Shown piece after piece: positions 56,020 to 64,000 of a DNA stretch of 64,000 nucleotides. The stretch is from the NCBI RefSeq assembly GCF_003173775.1, contig NZ_CP029552.1:1133001-1197000 (forward strand), read 5' to 3'. Numbering within the stretch: the stretch's first letter is position 1; each line of letters starts with the position of its first letter. The stretch is from Methylobacterium sp. 17Sr1-1 (lineage in GTDB: Bacteria > Pseudomonadota > Alphaproteobacteria > Rhizobiales > Beijerinckiaceae). Made by a program: the position numbers and the translations under genes. The notes beneath the pieces are model-generated. The model was given only the letters and a program-made list of their open reading frames with translations, searched no databases and had not been told where the DNA came from.

Positions 56020-58098
56020 ATGCTGAGCCTCAGCCTCGCCCCCCTCGTCCCCGTCCCGGTCCTCTGGGCCCTCGGCGCGCTCGCCGCGATCCTCGCCGTC
56101 GTCGCGTTCCTCGCCCGCGGGCCGGTGGCGCTGCTGCGCGTCCTCGTCCTCGCCCTGGTGCTGCTCGCGCTCGCCAACCCCTCGCTGGTCCAGGAGGAGC
56201 GCGAGCCGGTCAAGGACGTGGTCGCCGTCGTCGTCGACCGGTCGGGCTCGCAAGGGCTCGGCGACCGGCCGGCGATGACCGACCGGGTGAGGGCCGAGCT
56301 GGAGCGGCGCCTCGGCACGCTCAACCAGATCGAGCCGCGCTTCGTCGACGTGCCGGAATCCGGTGGCGACGAGGGCACGCGGCTGTTCACGGCGCTCGCA
56401 GGCGCGCTCGCCGACGTGCCACCGGACCGCCTCGCCGGCGTGGTCATGCTCACCGACGGCGTCGTCCACGACATCCCGGCGAACCTCGCCTCGGCGAGCT
56501 TCAAGGCGCCGCTCCACGTGCTGGTCACCGGCCGGCCCGACGAGCGCGACCGGCAGATCCGCCTGATCGAGGCGCCGCGCTTCGGCATCGTCGGGCGCGA
56601 CCAGACCATCCGCGCCGAGGTGATGGAGCGCGGCGGCAGCGGCACGGCGGTGGTCACCGTGCGCCGCGACGGCGAGGAGGTGGTGCGCCAGTCGGTCCGT
56701 ACCGGCCAGCCGTTCAACCTGACGCTGCGGGTGGAGCATGGCGGGCCGAACGTCGTCGAGATCGAGGCCGAGGCGTTGCCGGGCGAGCTCACCACCGCCA
56801 ACAACCGCGCGGTGCTGCCGATCGAGGGCATCCGGGAGAAGCTGCGGGTGCTGCTCGTCTCCGGCGAGCCCCATGCCGGCGAGCGCACCTGGCGCAACCT
56901 GCTCAAGTCCGACGCCAACGTCGACCTCGTCCACTTCACCATCCTGCGCCCGCCGGAGAAGCAGGACGGCACCCCGATCTCCGAACTCTCGCTGATCGCC
57001 TTCCCGACCCGCGAACTCTTTCAGCAGAAGATCAAGGATTTCGACCTCATCATCTTCGACCGCTACGCCAACCAGAGCGTGCTGCCGTCGAGCTACTTCG
57101 ACAACATCGTGCGCTACGTGCGCGAGGGTGGGGCGCTCCTGATCGCCGCCGGGCCGGAATTCGCCTCGGCCGCAAGCCTGGCACGCACGCGCCTCGCCGC
57201 CATCCTGCCGGGCGAGCCGAACGGCCGGGTGGTCGAGCGGCCCTTCAAGGCGGCGCTGACGAATAGCGGCCAGCGCCATCCGGTCACCCGCGACCTGCCG
57301 GGCTCGGACGCCTCGCCCCCGGCCTGGGGCGACTGGCTGCGGCTCATCGGCGCCGAGGTCCGCCCCGGCATCACCCCGATCATGGCCGGCGCGGATTCGC
57401 TCCCGCTCCTCGCCTTGTCGCGCGAGGAGAAGGGCCGGGTCGCGCTCCTCCTCTCCGACCATGCCTGGCTCTGGGCCCGCGGCTACCAGGAGGGCGGGCC
57501 GCATCTCGACCTGCTGCGCCGCCTCGGCCACTGGCTGATGAAGGAGCCGGCCCTGGAGGAGGAGGCTTTGCGGGCCTCGGCGACCGGTCATGGTCGCGAG
57601 GTCCGGGTCGAGCGCCAGACCATGGGCGACAATGCCGAGCCCGTCACCGTGACGGCGCCGAGCGGCAAGGCCCGCACCCTGACGCTGAACCCCGACAAGC
57701 CGGGCCTGTTCGCCGCCACCTTCGAGGCCGACGAGCTCGGCCTGCACACCCTGCGGGCCGGCACTCTCATCGCCTTTGTCAGCGTCGGCCCGGCCAATCC
57801 GCGCGAGCTCGTCGACGTGTTCAGCGACACCGAGCGCCTGCGCCCCATCGCCGACGCCACCGGCGGCTCGGTCCGCCGCCTCGCCGAGGCGGGCGGCGGC
57901 ATCGCGATCCCGCGTCTCCAGATCGCCCGTTCCGGCCGCTTGGCCGGCTCCGACTGGATCGGCTTCCGCCCGAGCGACAGCGCGGTGGTGCGGGGCGTCT
58001 CGGTCTACCCGCTGGGTCTGGGCCTCGCGGCGCTGGCGGCTTTGGCGGCGGCCGTGCTGGCGATGTGGCTGGTGGAGGGGCGGCGCGGGCGGGTGTGA
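56020..58098 (+). CDS. Membrane-anchored VWA/glutamine-amidotransferase-like protein
   Basis: A 692-residue protein, fourth in the MoxR operon. Two N-terminal helices (VPVLWALGALAAILAVVAFL and a second ending ALANPSLV) and one C-terminal helix (LGLGLAALAALAAAVLAMWL) bracket a large periplasmic part. A VWA-like domain has VVAVVVDRSGSQGLGD, a DRSGS MIDAS-like motif. A middle segment (RVLLVSGEPHAGERTWRNLL ... FDRYAN ... GGALLIAAGPEF) resembles class-I glutamine-amidotransferase-like folds without an obvious catalytic Cys. Function unknown; the set probably builds or matures an envelope or periplasmic complex. Confidence 0.82.
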   Translation: MLSLSLAPLVPVPVLWALGALAAILAVVAFLARGPVALLRVLVLALVLLALANPSLVQEEREPVKDVVAVVVDRSGSQGLGDRPAMTDRVRAELERRLGTLNQIEPRFVDVPESGGDEGTRLFTALAGALADVPPDRLAGVVMLTDGVVHDIPANLASASFKAPLHVLVTGRPDERDRQIRLIEAPRFGIVGRDQTIRAEVMERGGSGTAVVTVRRDGEEVVRQSVRTGQPFNLTLRVEHGGPNVVEIEAEALPGELTTANNRAVLPIEGIREKLRVLLVSGEPHAGERTWRNLLKSDANVDLVHFTILRPPEKQDGTPISELSLIAFPTRELFQQKIKDFDLIIFDRYANQSVLPSSYFDNIVRYVREGGALLIAAGPEFASAASLARTRLAAILPGEPNGRVVERPFKAALTNSGQRHPVTRDLPGSDASPPAWGDWLRLIGAEVRPGITPIMAGADSLPLLALSREEKGRVALLLSDHAWLWARGYQEGGPHLDLLRRLGHWLMKEPALEEEALRASATGHGREVRVERQTMGDNAEPVTVTAPSGKARTLTLNPDKPGLFAATFEADELGLHTLRAGTLIAFVSVGPANPRELVDVFSDTERLRPIADATGGSVRRLAEAGGGIAIPRLQIARSGRLAGSDWIGFRPSDSAVVRGVSVYPLGLGLAALAALAAAVLAMWLVEGRRGRV

Positions 58099-58162
58099 GG
58101 GATGTGGGCGGCTCGTATGACCGGTCACGGCGTGCGAACGATCACGGCCCCGACACCCTCCG

Positions 58163-58302
58163 GGTCATCCCGCGGCTCGACGAAGTCGAGAACCCGGGAT
58201 CCCTCACCGCTTGGCGCTGCCGAACATGGCGACCGGCCTTCCGCCTCACTGGATCGTCAGCGCTTCTGGACCCCGGGTTCCCCTGCGCGGCCCCGGGATG
58301 GC
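58163..58302. repeat. Palindromic intergenic repeat, copy C (degenerate)
   Basis: Third copy of the element at 41586 and 48134. Ends GGTCATCCCGCGGC and GCCCCGGGATGGCA remain, as do GAACCCGGGATCC (58189) and GACCCCGGGTTCCCC (58269), but the centre has diverged. It lies between the convergent ends of the VWA-like gene and miaA, the same context as copies A and B. Confidence 0.75.
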
Positions 58303-58321
58303 ATCGAGGGTTGCATGTCGG

Positions 58322-59254
58322 TCAGCTCGCCCCGTCCCACATCCCCGCCTCGACCCCGGCCATCGCCGCTCCCGGCGTCAGCCACTCCCACTCCGCCCCC
58401 GCCTGGTGCCGAAACCACGTCACCTGCCGCTTGGCGTAGCGCCGCGTATCCGCCTGTCCCCGGGCCACCGCTTCGTCGTAGGAGAGCGTCCCGCGCAAGT
58501 GAGCGATCAGCCCCGGCACACCGTGGGCGCGCATCACCGGCAGCATCGGGTCGAGGTCGCGGGCGGCGAGCGCCCGCACCTCGTCGAGGGCGCCCGCCGC
58601 CATCATGGCGAGGAAGCGGGCATCGATCCGGGCCCGCAACACCTCCCGGTCCGGAGTCAGAAACAGCTTGCGACAGGCAAGGCCGGCGATCGGGCCGGGC
58701 CGGCGCGCATGGTGGTAGGTAGCGATCGGCCGCCCGGTGGCGGTCAGCACTTCGAGCGCACGGAGCACCCGCAGGCGGTCGTTGGGATCGAGGCGGGCGG
58801 CGCCGTCGGGATCGCGGCGGGCGAGAGCGGCGTGCAGGTCGGGCGTGTCGCGCCCCTCGGCATCGGCCCGGATCGCGGCGCGGATGTCGTCCGGCACCGG
58901 TGGAATCTCCGAGAGCCCGTCGGTCAATCCCATGAAGTAGAGGCCCGTTCCCCCGACGACGATCGGCAGGCGGCCCGCCGCCCAGGCTTCCGCCAGGACG
59001 CGGCCCGCCTCCGCGAGGTAATGGCCGACGGAGAAATTCACCGCGCCGTCCACGGTGCCGTAGAGGCGGTGCGGCGCCTGCATTTCCTCCTCGGGTGCCG
59101 GCCGCGCCGTGAGCCGGTGGAGGTCGCGATAGACCTGCATCGAATCGGCGTTGATCACCACGCCGCCGTGCCGGCGCGCCAGGGCCAGCGCCAGGGCCGA
59201 CTTGCCCGAGGCGGTCGGCCCTGCGATGAGGATCGCCCGAACCCGCCCGTCCAT
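58322..59254 (-). CDS. miaA: tRNA dimethylallyltransferase
   Basis: A 310-residue enzyme that adds a dimethylallyl group to A37 of tRNAs reading UNN codons. From the Met at 59254: P-loop GPTASGKS near residue 13, the DSMQVYRDL motif with the catalytic Asp, [14 protein letters not shown], and the C-terminal [14 protein letters not shown] tRNA-binding block. The open frame runs upstream antisense to serB and is discarded. It is divergent from serB, with a 57-bp gap. Confidence 0.96.
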   Translation of the reverse strand: MDGRVRAILIAGPTASGKSALALALARRHGGVVINADSMQVYRDLHRLTARPAPEEEMQAPHRLYGTVDGAVNFSVGHYLAEAGRVLAEAWAAGRLPIVVGGTGLYFMGLTDGLSEIPPVPDDIRAAIRADAEGRDTPDLHAALARRDPDGAARLDPNDRLRVLRALEVLTATGRPIATYHHARRPGPIAGLACRKLFLTPDREVLRARIDARFLAMMAAGALDEVRALAARDLDPMLPVMRAHGVPGLIAHLRGTLSYDEAVARGQADTRRYAKRQVTWFRHQAGAEWEWLTPGAAMAGVEAGMWDGAS

Positions 59255-59311
59255 GCCTGCCCCTCTCGCGCGCGGCCGGGACGCCACCGACGACGAGCCC
59301 GAGCTTCTCCA

Positions 59312-60208
59312 ATGACCTTGGTCGCGACCCTGATAGCAAACCCGGAGCGCCCCGCCATCACCGACGCGGTGCTGGCCGAAGCCCGGCGGGTGCTGGCGAC
59401 CGAGCATCAACCGCGCATCCTGCACGGCGAGGTCGCGGCGGAAATGCTGGTCGAGGGGCCGCCCGCTGCGGCGCCTGCCCTGGCCGAGCGCCTGCGCGCG
59501 GCGCTCGCCGGTGAGCCGATCGACGTCGCGGTTCAGGTCATGAGCGCGCACCGGCGCAAGCGGCTGTTTCTCGCCGACATGGATTCGACCATGATCGGCC
59601 AGGAATGCATCGACGAGCTCGCCGATCAGGTCGGTCTCAAGACCCATGTCGCGGCGATCACCGAGCGGGCGATGCGGGGCGAGATCGCCTTCGAGCCGGC
59701 TCTGCGCGAGCGCGTCGCCCTGCTCAAGGGCTTGGCGGTGAGCGCCATCGACGAGGTGATCGCGGAGCGCATCACCCTGACGCCGGGCGGGCGCACCCTG
59801 GTGCGCACCCTCAAGGCCCATGGCGCCTACACGGCGCTGGTGTCCGGCGGCTTCACCCTGTTCACCGGGCCGGTGGCGGAAAAGATCGGGTTCGACGAGC
59901 ACCGCTCGAACCGCCTCGAGACCGAGGGCGACCGGCTCGCCGGCACCGTCGCCGAGCCGATCGTCGGGCGCGACGCCAAGCGCGCGGCCCTGATCGAGTT
60001 GCGCACCCGCCTCGGCCTCGACCCGGCCGAGACCCTGGCGGTCGGCGACGGCGCCAACGACCTGGCGATGCTGGAGGAGGCGGGCCTGGGCGTGGCATTC
60101 CGGGCGAAGCCCGCGGTCGCCGCCGCCGCCCATGCCCGCATCGACCACGGTGACCTCACCGGGCTCCTCTATCTCCAGGGCTTCGCGGCCGCCGAATTCG
60201 TCGAATAG
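59312..60208 (+). CDS. serB: Phosphoserine phosphatase
   Basis: A 298-residue HAD-superfamily enzyme for the last step of serine synthesis. Motif I is [12 protein letters not shown] (nucleophile and general-acid Asp), motif [11 protein letters not shown], motif III Lys in [10 protein letters not shown] and motif [13 protein letters not shown]. The N-terminal 80 residues are the partly conserved ACT-like/cap extension of long SerB proteins. ATG 59312 gives the N-terminus [14 protein letters not shown] typical for alphaproteobacterial SerB; the much longer open frame is antisense to miaA. Confidence 0.95.
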   Translation: MTLVATLIANPERPAITDAVLAEARRVLATEHQPRILHGEVAAEMLVEGPPAAAPALAERLRAALAGEPIDVAVQVMSAHRRKRLFLADMDSTMIGQECIDELADQVGLKTHVAAITERAMRGEIAFEPALRERVALLKGLAVSAIDEVIAERITLTPGGRTLVRTLKAHGAYTALVSGGFTLFTGPVAEKIGFDEHRSNRLETEGDRLAGTVAEPIVGRDAKRAALIELRTRLGLDPAETLAVGDGANDLAMLEEAGLGVAFRAKPAVAAAAHARIDHGDLTGLLYLQGFAAAEFVE

Positions 60209-60244
60209 GTTGCGTTCCGGCCCTGCACCGCTACACGACACCGG

Positions 60245-60874
60245 ATGTCGACCGGACTGATTCTGCATCCCGACGGCTGCCCGCGCTGCGGGTGGCCGGG
60301 CACCGACCCGCTCTATGTCGCCTATCACGACACCGAGTGGGGCGTGCCGGAGCACGACGACCGCGCCCTCTACGAGAAGCTGATCCTCGACGGGTTCCAG
60401 GCCGGCCTGTCCTGGATCACCATCCTGCGCCGCCGCGACGGGTTCCGAAGCGCCTTCGCGGGCTTCGAGCCCGCGGCGATCGCGCGGTTCGGGCCGGCCG
60501 AGGTCGAGGCGCTGATGCAGGATACCCGCATCATCCGCAACCGCGCCAAGATCGAGGCGACGATCCGCAGCGCCCGGTCGTATCTCGCGATCCAGGAGCG
60601 CGGCCCCGGCTTCTCGGCCTTCCTGTGGGACTTCGTCGACGGGCGCCCGCTCCAGCCGCGCCCGGAGACCCGCGCCGACATCCCGACCGAGAGCCCGGTC
60701 TCGCGAGCGATGTCGAAGGCGCTCAGGGCGGAAGGGTTCGGCTTCTGCGGCCCGACCATCGTCTACGCCTTCATGCAGGCGGTCGGCATGATCAACGACC
60801 ACCTCGTCGGCTGCTGCCGCCACGACGCGTGCGCCGCCCTGCCGGGGCCGGCTGGTCCCGGGATCGCCTCGTGA
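60245..60874 (+). CDS. tag: DNA-3-methyladenine glycosylase I
   Basis: A 209-residue base-excision repair enzyme. The zinc-binding Cys pair is in [13 protein letters not shown], the substrate pocket in [30 protein letters not shown] (helix-hairpin-helix) follows, and [22 protein letters not shown] (in part) has the C-terminal zinc His region. Normal length. The stop overlaps the GTG start of the HD hydrolase by 4 bp. Confidence 0.96.
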   Translation: MSTGLILHPDGCPRCGWPGTDPLYVAYHDTEWGVPEHDDRALYEKLILDGFQAGLSWITILRRRDGFRSAFAGFEPAAIARFGPAEVEALMQDTRIIRNRAKIEATIRSARSYLAIQERGPGFSAFLWDFVDGRPLQPRPETRADIPTESPVSRAMSKALRAEGFGFCGPTIVYAFMQAVGMINDHLVGCCRHDACAALPGPAGPGIAS

Positions 60875-61485
60875 GCCCTCAAGCCAGGGCGTGGCAGCGA
60901 ATGCTCTCGGGACGGCGCCTCGACCTCCTCGACCCCTCGCCCCTCGACGTCGAGATCGTCGACATCGCCCACGGGCTCGCGCGGGTGGCGCGCTGGAACG
61001 GCCAGACCGCCGGGCCCCACGTCTTCTCGGTGGCGCAGCACTCGCTCCTCGTCGAGGCGATCGGCGGCGCCTTCGAGCCCGGCCTCGATCCGGCCGGGCG
61101 GCTGGAGCTGCTGCTGCACGACGCCCCCGAATACGTGATCGGCGACATCATCTCGCCGTTCAAGGCGGCGATCGGCCATTCCTACAAGGCGGTGGAGACG
61201 CGGCTCCTCGCGGCGATTCGCCTGCGCTTCGGCCTGACGCCGGCGCCGACCGCCGCGATGCAGCGCCTGATCAAGCGCGCCGACCGCCTGAGCGCGTATC
61301 TCGAGGCGACGCGGCTCGCCGGCTTCTCTCAAGTCGAGGCCGTGCGGGTCTTCGGCCGACCCGACCGCATCGAGGCGCCCCTCGATGCCCTGCTCGAACC
61401 CTGGCCGACCGCCGAGGCGCAAGGGGCCTTCCTCGCCCGCTTCCACGCGTTGGCCGGGGCCTTGCAGGCCGTTTCCGTATCGTGA
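60871..61485 (+). CDS. HD-domain hydrolase (YfbR-like)
   Basis: A 204-residue HD phosphohydrolase starting at GTG 60871, overlapping the tag stop. Metal ligands: His in [10 protein letters not shown] and the HD pair in [19 protein letters not shown]; a distal Asp is in [12 protein letters not shown]. The pattern [15 protein letters not shown] is typical of the YfbR/HD family that includes 5'-deoxynucleotidases. A nucleotide-pool role would suit its coupling to a DNA-repair enzyme (inference). Confidence 0.87.
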   Translation: MSPQARAWQRMLSGRRLDLLDPSPLDVEIVDIAHGLARVARWNGQTAGPHVFSVAQHSLLVEAIGGAFEPGLDPAGRLELLLHDAPEYVIGDIISPFKAAIGHSYKAVETRLLAAIRLRFGLTPAPTAAMQRLIKRADRLSAYLEATRLAGFSQVEAVRVFGRPDRIEAPLDALLEPWPTAEAQGAFLARFHALAGALQAVSVS

Positions 61486-61507
61486 GCCGAAGGACGTTTG
61501 CCGCGCC

Positions 61508-62020
61508 ATGCCGACCCTGCACGTCTGCGCCCTGTCCCGCCTGCCCGAGACCGTCGCGGCCACGGGCGCGCGTCACGTGGTGACGCTGATCAACGCCGGC
61601 ACGCCGGTGACGCGGCCCGCGGCGGTCGCGGAAGCCGACCACCTGTTCGTCGGCATCAGCGACATCACCGACGCCCTCGACGGCCACGTCCTGCCCGACG
61701 AGGCCCACGTGCAGCGGCTCCTCGACTTCGTTCGTGCCTGGCCGCGCGAGCAGCCGCTGGTGATCCACTGCTACGCCGGCATCAGCCGCTCGACGGCCGC
61801 GGCCTTCATCGCGGCCTGCGCCCTGCGGCCGGACCGCGACGAGGCCGAGATCGCCCGGGGCTTGCGCGACGCCTCGCCCTCGGCGACGCCGAACCGGCGC
61901 CTCGTCGCGGTGGCAGACGCGCTCCTCGGCCGGGACGGGCGCATGGTGGCGGCCGTCGCGGCGATCGGCCGCGGTGCGGACGCTTTCGAGGGCGAGCCCT
62001 TCAGCGTCACCATCGACTGA
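61508..62020 (+). CDS. Protein-tyrosine-phosphatase-like protein
   Basis: A 170-residue protein with the Cys-based phosphatase loop [10 protein letters not shown] (C-x5-R) and an upstream general-acid candidate Asp in [20 protein letters not shown] (in part). The small size fits dual-specificity-type phosphatases of alphaproteobacteria. It starts 22 bp after the HD hydrolase on the same strand, so the tag-HD-PTP set is likely one transcript. Substrate unknown. Confidence 0.85.
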   Translation: MPTLHVCALSRLPETVAATGARHVVTLINAGTPVTRPAAVAEADHLFVGISDITDALDGHVLPDEAHVQRLLDFVRAWPREQPLVIHCYAGISRSTAAAFIAACALRPDRDEAEIARGLRDASPSATPNRRLVAVADALLGRDGRMVAAVAAIGRGADAFEGEPFSVTID

Positions 62021-62160
62021 TTCCACTGTGGCCGAAACGCAGCCCTGGCGCGCAAACGGGCATTCGCAGCCTCATCCCGGCCCTGCGGCACCGCCGAAGG
62101 GTTGTTTCGCGCCACCTCACTCGCCATAACCCAACGCTCATCATGGGAGCATCTTCGCGC

Positions 62161-62451
62161 ATGTCCGCAGCCCGGTCCGATGCCAGCCGCGCGGCCGTCT
62201 CCGCACCCGCCGGCCCGGCCGGACCCGCGGACCTGCCGTTCGAGAAGGCCCTCGAGGAACTCGAGGGCATCGTGCAGCGCCTGGAGCAGGGCAACGTGCC
62301 GCTCGACGAATCCGTCGCGATCTACGAGCGCGGCGAGGCCCTCAAGCGTCACTGCGAGACGCTGCTGCAGCGCGCCGAGGCGCGCATCCAGCGCATCACC
62401 CTCGGGGCGGACGGACGCGCCGCCGGCACGGCGCCGCTCGATGTCGCCTGA
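62161..62451 (+). CDS. xseB: Exodeoxyribonuclease VII small subunit
   Basis: A 96-residue helical subunit. The core [20 protein letters not shown] and [20 protein letters not shown] is diagnostic. The large-subunit gene xseA is not in the window. ATG 62161 is used; an in-frame ATG at 62143 is possible. The position directly before dxs (57 bp) is a common bacterial arrangement. Confidence 0.95.
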   Translation: MSAARSDASRAAVSAPAGPAGPADLPFEKALEELEGIVQRLEQGNVPLDESVAIYERGEALKRHCETLLQRAEARIQRITLGADGRAAGTAPLDVA

Positions 62452-62508
62452 TCGCTCCCAATTCCGCGCCGGGTTCCGGCGGCGGGTTCTCCCCTTCCGG
62501 ACGTGAGG

Positions 62509-64000
62509 ATGGCTCCGGTGTCACCGCTCAATCTCCCCCTCCTCGACCGCGTCCGCGAGCCGGCGGATCTCCGCCAGCTGCCCGAGAGCGACCTGACCCA
62601 GCTCGCCGCCGAGCTGCGCGCCGAGACCATCGACGCCGTCTCCGTCACCGGCGGCCACCTCGGCGCGGGCCTCGGCGTCGTCGAGCTCACCGTCGCCCTG
62701 CACTACGTCTTCAACACCCCCGACGACCGCATCATCTGGGATGTCGGCCACCAGGCCTATCCCCACAAGATCCTGACCGGCCGCCGCGACCGCATCCGCA
62801 CCCTGCGCCAGGGCGGCGGCCTCTCGGGCTTCACCAAGCGCGCCGAGAGCCCCTACGATCCCTTCGGCGCCGCCCACTCCTCCACCTCGATCTCCGCCGG
62901 CCTCGGCATGGCCATCGGCCGCGACCTCTCGGACGCCGCTGCGAAAGCCCGCGGGGAGACGCCCCCGCGCCGCAACGTGGTCGCCGTCATCGGCGACGGC
63001 TCGATCTCGGCCGGCATGGCCTACGAGGCGATGAACAACGCCGGCGCGCTGAAGAGCCGCCTCATCGTCATCCTCAACGACAACGACATGTCGATCGCGC
63101 CCCCCGTCGGCGCCATGTCGTCCTACCTCGCCCGCCTCGTCTCGGGCGACACGTATCGCTCGCTGCGCGACACCGCCAAGCAGTTCGGCCGGCTCTTGCC
63201 GAAGGCGATCTACGACACCGCGGCGCGGGCCGAGGAGTACGCTCGCGGCATCCTGGCCGGCGGCGGCACGATGTTCGAGGAGCTCGGCTTCCACTATGTC
63301 GGGCCGATCGACGGCCACAACCTCGACCACCTGCTCCCCGTCCTCAAGAACGTGCGCGACGCGCCCGACGGCCCGGTGCTGGTCCACGTCGTCACCCAGA
63401 AGGGCAAGGGCTACGCGCCCGCCGAGGCCGCGGCCGATCGCGGCCACGCGGTGGTGAAGTTCGACGTCGTCTCGGGCAAGCAGACCAAGGCCAAGCCCAA
63501 CGCCCCGGCCTATACCCGCGTGTTCGGCGAGAGCCTGATCAAGGCGGCGGACGCCGACGACAAGGTGGTGGCGATCACCGCCGCGATGCCGTCGGGCACC
63601 GGCGTCGATCTGTTCGCCAAGGTTCATCCCGAGCGGACCTTCGACGTCGGCATCGCCGAGCAGCACGCGGTGACCTTCGCGGGTGGCCTGGCGACGGAAG
63701 GGTTCAAGCCGTTCTGCGCGATCTACTCGACGTTCCTGCAGCGCGGCTACGACCAGCTGGTGCACGACGTGGCGCTGCAGAACCTGCCCGTCCGCTTCGC
63801 CCTCGACCGGGCCGGTCTGGTGGGGGCGGACGGCGCGACGCATGCGGGCGCGTTCGACCTGGCCTATCTGTGCTGCCTGCCGAACATGACGGTGATGGCG
63901 GCGGCCGACGAGGCCGAGCTGGTGCACATGGTGGCGACCGCCCACGCGCACGATTCGGGTCCGATCGCGTTCCGCTACCCGCGGGGCGAGGGCGTCGGCG
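62509..64000 (+). CDS. dxs: 1-deoxy-D-xylulose-5-phosphate synthase (3' end outside window)
   Basis: The frame from ATG 62509 is open to the right edge (497 codons visible of roughly 640). It makes DXP from pyruvate and glyceraldehyde 3-phosphate, the first step of the MEP isoprenoid pathway. Visible features: [21 protein letters not shown] (in part), [17 protein letters not shown], the thiamine-diphosphate site [18 protein letters not shown] with [13 protein letters not shown], and in the second domain [19 protein letters not shown] and the [15 protein letters not shown] loop. Confidence 0.96.
   Translation, partial: MAPVSPLNLPLLDRVREPADLRQLPESDLTQLAAELRAETIDAVSVTGGHLGAGLGVVELTVALHYVFNTPDDRIIWDVGHQAYPHKILTGRRDRIRTLRQGGGLSGFTKRAESPYDPFGAAHSSTSISAGLGMAIGRDLSDAAAKARGETPPRRNVVAVIGDGSISAGMAYEAMNNAGALKSRLIVILNDNDMSIAPPVGAMSSYLARLVSGDTYRSLRDTAKQFGRLLPKAIYDTAARAEEYARGILAGGGTMFEELGFHYVGPIDGHNLDHLLPVLKNVRDAPDGPVLVHVVTQKGKGYAPAEAAADRGHAVVKFDVVSGKQTKAKPNAPAYTRVFGESLIKAADADDKVVAITAAMPSGTGVDLFAKVHPERTFDVGIAEQHAVTFAGGLATEGFKPFCAIYSTFLQRGYDQLVHDVALQNLPVRFALDRAGLVGADGATHAGAFDLAYLCCLPNMTVMAAADEAELVHMVATAHAHDSGPIAFRYPRGEGVG

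Noticed and set aside
58322..60823. miaA read as an 833-residue fusion
   Set aside because: The upstream part is antisense to serB and tag. Only the last 310 residues match MiaA, starting at a proper Met with the P-loop in place.

Overview
The window looks like a chromosomal segment of a GC-rich alphaproteobacterium of the Methylobacterium/Methylorubrum type. This is inferred from the base composition, the xerD / aroK-aroB arrangement with a tiny membrane protein in front of xerD, the cyanate, sulfonate and MoxR-type gene sets, and an intergenic repeat of a kind common in Hyphomicrobiales. I see no rRNA, tRNA, phage, insertion sequence or CRISPR array. Short mobile-type intergenic repeats are present.

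Layout. (1) 1-3.4 kb: the end of one response regulator, a FixJ-type regulator, and a minus-strand group made of a membrane-anchored unknown, a metallo-beta-lactamase-fold hydrolase and a carboxymuconolactone-decarboxylase-like protein. (2) 3.5-29.9 kb: a large island for scavenging organic sulfur. It holds four luciferase-like flavin monooxygenases, one SfnB/DszC-like acyl-CoA-dehydrogenase-fold enzyme, an FMN reductase, a Dpp/Opp-type importer with two solute-binding proteins (one frameshifted), an Ssu-type importer with two binding proteins and two permeases, two MetQ/NlpA-type binding proteins without MetN/MetI, a molybdenum sulfite dehydrogenase with its cytochrome c, and one Rrf2-family regulator. 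Two regulatory signatures tie it together: a palindrome GTTC-N8-GAAC in front of four transcription units, and an IscR-like element TTGACWAAATAGAT at the two divergent promoters near 6.4 and 15.35 kb. (3) 30-38 kb: an exported BLIP-like protein, a decayed UmuD-like fragment, and a cyanate module (binding protein, permease, ATPase, cyanase). A consensus sigma-54 promoter precedes this module, three tandem palindromes lie upstream of that promoter, and a divergent PAS-AAA+-Fis activator sits next to them. (4) 38-51 kb: a ParB-like unknown, a fosmidomycin-resistance-type MFS pump, a second MBL protein, aroB, aroK, xerD, an endonuclease/exonuclease/phosphatase-fold membrane protein, a GntR regulator with a DapA-like aldolase, a DUF3237 protein and a tannase-family esterase. 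(5) 51-58 kb: a MoxR / DUF58 / BatA-DUF4159 / VWA-like operon whose third gene carries a one-base frameshift. (6) 58-64 kb: miaA, serB, tag, an HD hydrolase, a tyrosine-phosphatase-like protein, xseB and the start of dxs.

How it works together (inference). In region 2 the importers bring in sulfonates, sulfones or other organosulfur compounds. FMNH2-dependent monooxygenases fed by the FMN reductase release sulfite, and sulfite in excess of assimilation is oxidised to sulfate by the periplasmic sulfite dehydrogenase. In region 3 cyanate is imported and split by cyanase to ammonia and CO2, under a nitrogen-type sigma-54 switch. A palindromic repeat family occupies three convergent gene junctions (41.6, 48.1 and 58.2 kb), and other hairpin elements sit at 17.7 and 25.7 kb.
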